64,000 nt of DNA from DASQPA01 sp035644215. GTDB taxonomy: Bacteria > Acidobacteriota > Thermoanaerobaculia > Multivoradales > UBA5704. Below are positions 8,213 through 16,900 of the stretch, piece after piece. Each line of letters begins with the position of its first letter. The stretch's first letter is position 1. Below the pieces are notes generated by a model that worked only from the letters and a program-made list of their open reading frames with translations, had not been told where the DNA came from and made no database searches. The stretch covers positions 1 through 64,000 of the forward strand of contig DASQPA010000089.1 in NCBI GenBank assembly GCA_035644215.1. Direction: 5' to 3'. The position numbers were made by a program, and so were the translations under genes.

Positions 8213-9837
8213 CGCGCAGCCTCCTGTACCGGCCGGCCGGGAGCGAGGGCCAGGAGGCCCGCGGGATCGAGGATGAGGATCGCCCGGCCGTCCCCGAGGA
8301 CGGTCGAGCCGGCGATCCCCGGCGGTGCGCCGAGCACCGAGTCGAGCCCCTTGACGACGATCTCGCGGATGCCGAGGACGCTGTCGCCCAGGAGGGCGCG
8401 GTTCCTGCCGCCGTCCTCGATCACCACCGCGTAGCCCTGGCGCCGGCGCTCCCGGGCGGTGCCGAAGGTGAGCCCGAGGTCTAAGGCGGGGAGGACGCCG
8501 CCACGCCAGGTGAGGACGCCGGCGCCGTTCATCTCGTGGAGGAGGCCGGGGGCGAGGCGCAGGCTCTCGACCACCGAGCGCAGGGGGAGGGCGTAGTCCT
8601 CGCCGTCCGCCGAGAAGAGGAGGGCGCGGGTGATCGAGGCGGAGAGCGGCAGGTGGAGGCGGAAGAGCGTGCCGGTGCCGGCGCGCGAGGCCACCTGGAC
8701 CCGCCCGCCGTGCCGCTCGACCGACTCGCGCACCGCGGCGAGGCCGATCCCCCGGCCGGCGGCGAGGTCGGCCTCCTCGCGGGTCGAGAGGCCGGGGAGG
8801 AAGAGGAGCTCCAGGGGGTCCTGGTCGGGAGCGACGTCGTGCCCATGGCGCCTGGCGGCGGCGAAGACCGCCGGCTCGTCGACCCCGCCGCCGTCGTCCA
8901 GCACGTCGATCCGCACCTCGCGCGGCGAGGCGACCGCCTCCAGGCGCAGGGTGCCGGCCGCCGGCTTCCCCGACCGCCGCCGCTCGGCCGGCGGCTCGAT
9001 GCCGTGGATGATGGCGTTCCGGACCAGGTGGCCTAAGGCATCGCTCGCCAGCTCGACCAGCGCCTTGTCGAGCGGGGTGTCGGCGCCGGCGGTCTCGAAG
9101 CGCACCTCCTTGCCCTCTTCGGCGGAGGTGTCGTGGACGATGCGGGAGAGCTGGCGGAAGAGGCTTGACAGGGGGACCATGCGGAGGTGGAGGACGCTCC
9201 CCTGCAGCTGGTCGAGGACGGTCCCCAACCGGTCGTGGGCCAGGGTGACCTGCTCCCAGGCCGCGGTCAGCTCCCGGCGGCCGGTCTGGTCGCGCTCGTC
9301 GCGGTTGGCGCGCTCGGCGTGGTTGGCGCGGTCGGTGCGCAGGAGCCGGGGGCCGATGCCGGTGAGCGCGTCGGCTAGGCGGTTGCGGATGATGACCACC
9401 TCGGCCAGCTGATCGACCAGGCCGTCTAAGACGGTGAACGGGATGCGGACGGAGGTGGCGGCCACCTCGGCCGTGCCCTCCGGGCCGGCCGCGGAGGCGG
9501 TGGGCGCTCCTGCACCGAGAGTTTCGAGGCTCTCCTGGACGAGCATGCGGAAGCGGTCGACTCCGGCGAGGAGGGGCGTCACCGAGGGCGCCGTAAGATC
9601 GACCTCCTCGGTCAGGTCCTCGAGCTCATGGGCGAGGACCTGCTGCTCGGAGAGGCCCATCATCCCGGCGTTCCCCTTGAGCGTATGGAGCTCCAGCCGG
9701 GCCGCCGCGAGGAGGCCGGGACGCTCCTCGCGCGTCGCGCCGGGGAGGGCGAGCAACAGCTCCTCCAACCGGTCGAGGCGCTCCTGCGCCTCGGCCGCGA
9801 ACTCGGCGAGCAGGTCGGCGGTAAAACGTCGGTCCAT
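8209..9837 (-). CDS. cheA: CheA: chemotaxis histidine kinase
   Basis: This 542-residue kinase has an N-terminal Hpt domain with phosphoacceptor H51 (ELHTLKGNAGMMG), a dimerisation helix pair, an HATPase domain (N box HLVRNAIIHGIE, G1 box DVLDDGGGVD, G2 box GRGIGLAAVRESVERHGG) and a C-terminal CheW-like regulatory domain (about 400-535). No P2 CheY-binding domain is evident between Hpt and the dimerisation region, which makes it shorter than enteric CheA. No cheY gene is in this window, so the response regulator (besides CheB) is encoded elsewhere. It is the first gene of the minus-strand operon. In the 140-base gap upstream, a TATCAT hexamer on the minus strand (9939-9944) could be the -10 box, but no good -35 is visible. 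Confidence 0.95.
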   Translation of the reverse strand: MDRRFTADLLAEFAAEAQERLDRLEELLLALPGATREERPGLLAAARLELHTLKGNAGMMGLSEQQVLAHELEDLTEEVDLTAPSVTPLLAGVDRFRMLVQESLETLGAGAPTASAAGPEGTAEVAATSVRIPFTVLDGLVDQLAEVVIIRNRLADALTGIGPRLLRTDRANHAERANRDERDQTGRRELTAAWEQVTLAHDRLGTVLDQLQGSVLHLRMVPLSSLFRQLSRIVHDTSAEEGKEVRFETAGADTPLDKALVELASDALGHLVRNAIIHGIEPPAERRRSGKPAAGTLRLEAVASPREVRIDVLDDGGGVDEPAVFAAARRHGHDVAPDQDPLELLFLPGLSTREEADLAAGRGIGLAAVRESVERHGGRVQVASRAGTGTLFRLHLPLSASITRALLFSADGEDYALPLRSVVESLRLAPGLLHEMNGAGVLTWRGGVLPALDLGLTFGTARERRRQGYAVVIEDGGRNRALLGDSVLGIREIVVKGLDSVLGAPPGIAGSTVLGDGRAILILDPAGLLALAPGRPVQEAAR

Positions 9838-9982
9838 CGTGTTCGAGGGCGGTGACCCCAGACCCTACAACCCTCCCGGGGGAGAGCCGTCGGGCCCTCC
9901 ATCAGTCTCTGCGCAACTCGTGGGATGCAACAGAACAAATGATACCAGAGGAGGGGCGGAAGGGCCAGACGGAGATGCGTGG

Positions 9983-10005
9983 GGCTCTTCGTTTACAATG
10001 CGCAC
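9983..10005 (+). promoter_or_regulatory. Candidate -10 element next to a GTG start (copy 1)
   Basis: GGCTCTTCGTTTACAAT ends seven bases before GTG 10006. The same block, GGCTCTTCGTATACAAT, precedes the GTG of the downstream paralog at 13972-13988. If TTTACAAT/TATACAAT is a -10 box, transcription would begin at or near the start codon and give a leaderless message. No convincing -35 box or Shine-Dalgarno sequence is present. The block may simply have been carried along by the gene duplication. Confidence 0.4.
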
Positions 10006-13000
10006 GTGAATTCGGAAGAGAGGTGGCCGGAGCCACCTCGGAGACTCGGTCCGTACCGGCTCGACCAGCGGCTCGGCAGCGGTGGCATGGGCGAGGTCTG
10101 GCGCGCCTGGGACGAACGCCTGCGGCGCTGGGTCGCCCTGAAACAGGTCCGCGCCGACGCCGCCCCGCGCCACGGCCGCGAACGCCTGCGGCGCGAGGCC
10201 CGGGCCGTGGCGCGCCTCAATCACCCGGCGATCGTTCACGTCTACGACCTCCTGGAGGGGGAGGACGGCGACTGGATCGTCATGGAGCTGGTCGAGGGCC
10301 GGACGCTGCGCCGCCTGCTCGACGAGGAGACCGTCGTCGCCCCGGCGCGGGCGGTGCAACTCGGCCGCCAGGTCGCGGAGGGTCTCGCCGAGGCGCACGC
10401 GCACGGCATCCTGCACCGCGACCTGAAAGCGACCAACGTCGTCGTCACCCCCTTCGGCCGGGCCAAGATCCTGGACTTCGGCCTGGCCAAGGAGATCCTG
10501 CGCGAGGACGGTGGAGAGAGCCAGGAGCAGACGGTCTCGACCCCGGGTCTCATCCTGGGCACCTGCTATGCCATGTCTCCCGAGCAGGCGTTCGGGCGCC
10601 CTTTGGACGAGCGCTCCGATCTCTTCTCCCTGGGGTCGCTGCTCTATGAGATGCTGACCGGGGAGCCGCCCTTCCGGGCCGAGACCGCGGCGCTGTCGCT
10701 CGCCCGGGTGGTGCATTTCGAGCTGCCGCCGCTCCAGGAATCGCACCCCGAGCTCCCGGTCGAGGTCTGCGACCTGGTCGACTGGCTGCTCCAGAAAGAG
10801 CCTTCTCAACGCCCGCAGTCCACGGCCGTGGTGCTCCAGGCCCTGGAAGCCGCCGGGCTCTTCGGCGGGGGAGCGGTGCCGGCGCTGCGCTCCGCTTCGT
10901 CCTCCGGGCTCGACGACGAGACCGTCGTCACCCTCGTCGAACAGCCGGCTCACCCGGTGGCTCGGCCGGCCCGGGAGGCCCGGGAGGAGGGCGGGCGGCA
11001 GAGCAGCGGCGAGCGGCGGACCGTCACCATCGTCTGCTGCGCCCTGGGCCCGCTCGATCGGGCTTCCGGGGAGTCGGGCGGTCTCGACCTCGAGGTTCTC
11101 TCCGAGGCGGCGATGGCCTTCGAGAGCCTCGGGCGGGAGGTCTGCCGGGAGCTCGACGGGTCTCTGGGCGCCGTCTTCCACCGCATGTTGTGGCTCTGCT
11201 TCGGCTACCCGCAGGCGCAGGAGAACGACGCCGAGCGCGCCGTCCGCGCGGCCCGGGAGCTGGCGGCGCGCTTCGCGGCCCTGCCGTTCGCGGCCGCCCA
11301 CCGGCTCGCCGTCCGCGCCGGCGTGCACACCGGGCCCGCCGTGGTGGTGACCCGCCCGGCGACCGGCGAGGCGCTCCAGCCCGGCCACACTTTCGACATC
11401 GCCCTGGCGATCCAGGGCCAGGTGCCGGCCGGCCGGATTGCGGTGAGCTCGGCGAGCCGCCAGCTGCTCGCCGAGCGGTTCGCCACCCAGCCGCTGCCCG
11501 CCGTCCACCTGAAGGACCTGGACGCCACGGTCGCCGTCTACGAGATTGGCCTCCCCCGGGAGCCGGCGGACCGGGAGGACAGCCCTCTACCCCCCCTGGT
11601 CGACCGCGAGGCCGAGCTCCAGATCCTCCTCGACCGCTTCCGCCTCGCCCGCTCGGGAACCGGCCAGGCCGTGTTGTTGGCCGGCGACGCCGGGGTCGGC
11701 AAGTCGCGCCTGGTGCAGGCCCTCTTCGAGCAGATCGCGGCCCTTTCGCCAACCTCGCCGACCCGGCTGATCGCCCACGGCTCGGCCTTCGCCCAGAACA
11801 CGCCGCTGGCGCCCATCCTCCACCTCCTGTCGCGGGCGCTCTTCGCCGCGGACGGCGCAGGCTCCGGCGAGGAGAAGCTCCGCCAGATGGAAGAGGTTCT
11901 CGACCAGCATGCTCTCCCGGTGTCGGAGTACGCCCCGCTGCTCGGCGCGCTGCTCTCGCTCCCCGTCGAGGAGCGCTATCCCCCTCTCGTCCTCTCTCCG
12001 GAGGCGCGGCGCAAGCGGACGCTCGCCGCCATTCTGGCCCTGCTCGGCGCCATGGCCGATCGCCACCCGCTGGTGCTGGTCATCGAGGACCTGCACTGGA
12101 TCGATCCCTCGACCCTGGACCTGCTCGACCTGCTGCTGCGCGAGCTCCCCGTGCTCCCGCTGCTCCTCGTCGCCACCTTCCGGCCCGAGCTCACTCCCCC
12201 CTGGCACCACCAGACCGCGGTCACCCAGCTCCGCCTGGGCGGCCTCTCCACGATCCACACCGAGCAGCTGATCGAGCGGGTGACCCGGGGGAAGCCGCTT
12301 TCCCCCGAGATCCAGCGGGAGATCGTGGCGCGGACCGACGGCATCCCGCTCTTCGTCGAGGAGCTGATCAAGGCGGTGCTGGAGGCGGGCGTCTCGCCGC
12401 GCCAGCCGGAAGGCATTCCCTTCACGCTCGGCGGCTCGCTGCTCGCCCGCCTCGACCGCCTGGGCGAGGCCAAGCCGGTGGCGCAGCTCGCGGCGGTCCT
12501 CGGCCGCACCTTCTCCCTGGAGCTGCTGGAGGCGCTCTCCTGGATCAAGGGAGCCGCCCTGTCCAGCGCGCTCGGCCGGCTCGTCCAGGCCGAGATCCTC
12601 TACCGCCGGGGGCCGGCGCCGGCGGCGCGCTACATCTTCAAGCACGCCCTGATCCAGGACGCCGCCTACCTGTCGCTCCTGGCGAGCGATCGCCGGGAGC
12701 TCCATCGGCGCCTCGCCTTCCTGCTGCAGGAGGAATTCCCGGCGATCGCCGAAGCCGAGCCCGAGCTGATGGCCCATCACTGCGAGCGCGGCGGCCTGAC
12801 CGTCGAGGCCGTCGACTATCTCCAGGAAGCCGGCCGGCGGGCCGCGCAGCGCTCGGCCCACGTCGAGGCGATGAGCCAGCTGAACCGAGCCCTGGACCTG
12901 CTGCAGGAGCTACCCGCGGAGCCCGAGCGGTGGGGACGGGAGCTGGCGCTGCGTTCCGTGCTCGCCGTCGTCCTCGAAGCGGTCCGGGGTTGGGGGGCTC

Positions 13001-13998
13001 CCGAGGTCGCCGGCAATGCCGAGCGCTGTGTAACCCTCTGCCGGGAGCTCGGCGAGCGCGGCGGCCTGATCCAGGCGCAGAGCTCGCTCTGGGCGCATCA
13101 CCTCCTGCGCGGCGACCGCCAGCCGACGATCGATCTCGCGGCCGAGATCGCGCGCCTGGCGGAGACTCCCGCCGAGGTCTACATGGGTTATGCGACCCGC
13201 GCCTACACCGCCTACTACAGCGGCCGGTTCAGCGCAGCGCTGGCCCTCTCCGAGCAGGCGACTGTGCTGTACACGCCCGAGCTGGTCCCCGAGCTTGCCG
13301 CCTACGGCGACGATTCCATCCTCATGCCGCACCTCATGAAGTCCTGGGTGCTGTGGATCCTGGGCGATCCGGCGGCGGCGGTCCGCCAGCAGGACGCGGT
13401 CCTCGCTATCGCCCTGACCCTGGGCTCACCCTTCGCGCTCGGCCTGGCGCTGGTCTCTGAGATGACCCTGTGGCGCGACCTGCGAGCCGAGGACCCGGAG
13501 CGGGTCGAGGACGCGGCCGAGCGGCTGCTGGCGCTCGCCGGCGAGCAGGAGTTCGCCTTCCTTTACGCCGCCGCCCATTGTGGAAAGGGGTGGGCCGCCT
13601 GCCGGCGCGGCGACCTGGCGGGCGGGACGGCGCTGATCGAGACCGGTCTCGACCTCTACGCAGCCACCGGGGCGCGGCTGATGCGGGCCTACTGGTGCTC
13701 CTACCTGATCGAGGCCCACCTGGCGGCCGGCCGGCTCGCCGAGGGGCTGGCCGCCGCCCGCGAGGCCCTGGCCCTGTCGGAGGTCCAGCTCGACGTCAAC
13801 TTCGATGCCGAGATCCTCTGCCTGGAGGGGGAGCTCCGGCGCGCCTCCGGGGACGCCGGAGCGGCGGAGGCGGCCTTTCGCCAGGCGCAGGGCATCGCTC
13901 GCGAGCAGGGGGCCCGTACCTTCGAGCTGCGCGCCGCCACGAGCCTGGGTCGCCTCCTCGCCGGTTCCTCCGGCTCTTCGTATACAATCCCCGCGTGA
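10006..13998 (+). CDS. Ser/Thr kinase - cyclase-like - AAA ATPase - TPR fusion, copy 1 (truncated tail)
   Basis: This cytoplasmic 1330-residue signalling protein starts with a complete Hanks-type kinase domain (glycine loop LGSGGMGEVW, K46, HRDLKATN at 137-144, DFG at 157-159). It continues with a class III cyclase homology region (about 340-520) that has lost the metal-binding Asp (TVTIVCCALGPLD), an AAA/STAND ATPase (Walker A GDAGVGKS with K566, Walker B VLVIEDLHWID near 690) and TPR-like helical repeats to the end. The architecture resembles the kinase/cyclase fusion family seen beside TOMM RiPP clusters. GTG 10006 is preferred over GTG 9979 because the paralog can only start at the equivalent codon. 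The C-terminus ends abruptly (GSSGSSYTIPA) about 40 residues short of copy 2. Confidence 0.85.
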   Translation: MNSEERWPEPPRRLGPYRLDQRLGSGGMGEVWRAWDERLRRWVALKQVRADAAPRHGRERLRREARAVARLNHPAIVHVYDLLEGEDGDWIVMELVEGRTLRRLLDEETVVAPARAVQLGRQVAEGLAEAHAHGILHRDLKATNVVVTPFGRAKILDFGLAKEILREDGGESQEQTVSTPGLILGTCYAMSPEQAFGRPLDERSDLFSLGSLLYEMLTGEPPFRAETAALSLARVVHFELPPLQESHPELPVEVCDLVDWLLQKEPSQRPQSTAVVLQALEAAGLFGGGAVPALRSASSSGLDDETVVTLVEQPAHPVARPAREAREEGGRQSSGERRTVTIVCCALGPLDRASGESGGLDLEVLSEAAMAFESLGREVCRELDGSLGAVFHRMLWLCFGYPQAQENDAERAVRAARELAARFAALPFAAAHRLAVRAGVHTGPAVVVTRPATGEALQPGHTFDIALAIQGQVPAGRIAVSSASRQLLAERFATQPLPAVHLKDLDATVAVYEIGLPREPADREDSPLPPLVDREAELQILLDRFRLARSGTGQAVLLAGDAGVGKSRLVQALFEQIAALSPTSPTRLIAHGSAFAQNTPLAPILHLLSRALFAADGAGSGEEKLRQMEEVLDQHALPVSEYAPLLGALLSLPVEERYPPLVLSPEARRKRTLAAILALLGAMADRHPLVLVIEDLHWIDPSTLDLLDLLLRELPVLPLLLVATFRPELTPPWHHQTAVTQLRLGGLSTIHTEQLIERVTRGKPLSPEIQREIVARTDGIPLFVEELIKAVLEAGVSPRQPEGIPFTLGGSLLARLDRLGEAKPVAQLAAVLGRTFSLELLEALSWIKGAALSSALGRLVQAEILYRRGPAPAARYIFKHALIQDAAYLSLLASDRRELHRRLAFLLQEEFPAIAEAEPELMAHHCERGGLTVEAVDYLQEAGRRAAQRSAHVEAMSQLNRALDLLQELPAEPERWGRELALRSVLAVVLEAVRGWGAPEVAGNAERCVTLCRELGERGGLIQAQSSLWAHHLLRGDRQPTIDLAAEIARLAETPAEVYMGYATRAYTAYYSGRFSAALALSEQATVLYTPELVPELAAYGDDSILMPHLMKSWVLWILGDPAAAVRQQDAVLAIALTLGSPFALGLALVSEMTLWRDLRAEDPERVEDAAERLLALAGEQEFAFLYAAAHCGKGWAACRRGDLAGGTALIETGLDLYAATGARLMRAYWCSYLIEAHLAAGRLAEGLAAAREALALSEVQLDVNFDAEILCLEGELRRASGDAGAAEAAFRQAQGIAREQGARTFELRAATSLGRLLAGSSGSSYTIPA
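13972..13994 (+). promoter_or_regulatory. Candidate -10 element next to a GTG start (copy 2)
   Basis: GGCTCTTCGTATACAAT lies inside the last codons of copy 1 and ends seven bases before GTG 13995. It matches the block upstream of copy 1 except at one base. The GTG also overlaps the copy 1 stop (GTGA), so translation could be by coupling, by a leaderless transcript, or both. Confidence 0.4.
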
Positions 13999-16900
13999 AC
14001 CCCGGAAAGAGGGGGCCGGAGCCGCTGGGGAGGCTCGGCCCATATCGGCTCGACCAGTTGCTCGGCAGCGGCGGCATGGGCGAGGTCTGGCGTGCCTGGG
14101 ACGAGCGCCTGCGGCGCTGGGTCGCCTTGAAACAGGTCCGCGCCGACGCCGCTCCGCGCCACGGCCGCGAACGCCTGCGGCGCGAGGCCCGGGCCGTGGC
14201 CCGCCTCAATCACCCGGCGATCGTTCACGTCTACGACCTCCTGGAGGGGGAGGACGGCGACTGGATCGTCATGGAGCTGGTCGAGGGCCGGACGCTGCGC
14301 CGCCTGCTCGACGAGGAGACCGTCGTCCCCCCGGCGCGGGCCGTACAGCTCGGCCGCCAGATCGCGGAGGGTCTCGCCGAGGCGCACGCGCGCGGCATCC
14401 TCCACCGCGACCTGAAGGCGACCAACGTCATCGTCACCCCCTTCGGCCGGGCGAAGATCCTGGACTTCGGTCTGGCCAAGGAGATGCCGGGCGAGGATGG
14501 GGGGGAAAGCCAGGAGCCGACGGTCTCGACGCCGGGCCTCATCCTGGGCACCTGCTTTGCGATGTCTCCCGAGCAGGCGTTCGGGCGCCCTCTGGACGAG
14601 CGCTCCGATCTCTTCTCTCTGGGGTCGCTCTTCTACGAGATGCTGACCGGGGAGGCGCCCTTCCGGGCCGAGACCGCGGCCCAGTCGCTCGCCCGGGTGA
14701 TCCATTTCGAGCCGCCGCCGCTCCAGGAGTCCCACCCCACGCTGCCGTCCGCGGTCTGCGATCTCGTGGACTGGCTGCTCCAGAAGGATCCGCGCCATCG
14801 CCCCCAGTCCACGGCCGTGGTGCTCCAGGCGCTGGAGGAGGCCGCCGGATCTTCCGGCGGGGGCGCGGCAGCGGCGCTCCGTCCGGCTCCGCCGTCCGGG
14901 GTCGGCGACGCAACGGTCGCCACCGTGGTCGAGGGTCCGGCCCCCTCCATCGCCCGGCCCACCCCGGACGAGAGACACCGGCAGAGCAGCGGCGAGCGGC
15001 GGACGGTCACCATCGCCTGTTGTGCGCTGGTCCAGCTCGACCGGCCGGCCGGAGAGTCCGGCGCGCTCGACCCCGAGGTGCTCTCCGAGGCCGCGGTCGC
15101 CTTCGAGAGCCTCGGGCGGGAGATCTGCGGGGAGCTCGCCGGCTCGGTGGGCGCCGTCCTCAACCGCATGCTGTGGCTCTGCTTCGGCTACCCGCAGGCG
15201 CACGAGGACGACGCCGAGCGCGCCGTCCGGGCGGCCCGGGAGCTCCAGGCGCGCTTCACGGCCCTCCCGGCCGCCGCCGCCCAACGGTTCGCCGTCCGCG
15301 CCGGTGTGCACACCGGGCCCGCCGTGGTGGTGACCCGCCCCGCCGCCGGCCAGGCGCTCCAGGCGAGCGACGCCTTCGACATCGCCATGGCCCTGCAGAG
15401 CCAGGTGCCGGTGGGCCGGATCGCGGTGAGCGCGGCGAGCCGCCAGCTGCTCGAGCGGCGGTTCGCCACCCAGCCGCTGCCCGCCGTGCACCTGAAGGAC
15501 CTCGACGCGACGGTCGAGGTCTACGAGCTGGGCTCGCCCCTGGAGCCCGAAAGCCGGGGAGGCGGCTCGGTAGCCCCGCTGGTCAACCGGGAGGCCGAGC
15601 TCAAGATCCTCCTCGACCGCTACCGCCTGGCCTGCTCGGGGGCGGGCCAGGCGGTGCTGATCGCCGGCGAGGCCGGGATCGGCAAGTCGCGCCTCGTCCG
15701 GGCGCTCTCCGAGCAAGCTGCGGACGTGGCGCCGACCTGGTTGATCGCCCACGGTTCCGCCTTCGCCCAGAACACGCCGCTCGCGCCCATCCTGCACCTG
15801 CTGTCGCGGGCGCTCTTCGCCCCTGAGGACGGCGCCGAGCGCTCCGGCGAGGAGAAGCTCCGCCGGCTCGAGGAGGTGCTCGACGAACACGCTCTTCCCG
15901 TTGCGGAGTACGCTCCGCTGCTCGGCGCCCTGCTCTCGCTCCCCACCGAGGGACGCTACTCACCTCCCGTCCTCTCCCCCGAGGCGCGGCGCAAGCGGAC
16001 GCTCGCCGCCGTCCTGGCGCTTTTAGGCGCCATGGCCGAGCGCCATCCGGTGGTGCTGGTGATCGAGGACCTGCACTGGATCGACCCCTCGACGCTCGAT
16101 TTTCTCGACCTGCTGCTGCGCGAGCTCCCCGGGCTCCCCCTGCTCCTGGTCGCCACCTTCCGTCCCGAGCTCACCGCCCCCTGGCATCATCAGACCGCGG
16201 TCACGCAGCTCAGCCTGAGCGGCCTTTCCCAGGCGCACACCGAGCAGCTGATCGAGCGGGTGACCGCGGGGAAGCCGCTGTCCCCCGAGATGCACCGGGA
16301 GATCGTGGCGCGGACCGACGGCATCCCGCTCTTCGTCGAGGAGCTGACCAAGGCGGTGCTGGAGGCGGACGCCTCGCCCAGGAAGCCGGCGGGCATTCCG
16401 TTCACGCTCGGCGGCTCGCTCCTCGCCCGCCTCGACCGCCTGGGGGAGGCCAAGGCGGTGGCGCAGCTCGCGGCGATCCTCGGCCGCACCTTCTCCTTGG
16501 AGCAGCTGGAGGCCTTCTCCTGGATCAAGGGGGCCGCCCTGCGCGCGGCGCTCGGTCAGCTCCTCCAGGCCGAGATCCTCCACCGCCGCGGCCCGGCGCA
16601 CCGGGCGCGCTACGTCTTCAAGCACGCCCTGATCCAGGACACCGCCTACCTGTCGCTCCTGGCGAGCGACCGCCGGGAGCTCCACCAGCGGCTCGCCCGT
16701 CTGCTCCAGGAGGAGTTCCCGGCGGTGGCCGAGGCCGAGCCCGAGCTCATGGCGCACCACTGCGAGCGCGGCGGCCTGACGTCGGAGGCGATCGAGTATC
16801 TCCAGGGGGCCGGCCTGAGGGCGATGCAGCGCTCGGCCATGCGCGAGGCGATGAACCACCTGAGCCGGGCCTTGGACCTGCTGCTCGCCCTGCCGGCAAC

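Noticed and set aside
13470..13994. N-terminal extension of the second kinase giant
   Set aside because: It would overlap 525 bases of copy 1 in another frame and has no kinase-family similarity; the GTG at 13995 matches the start of copy 1.
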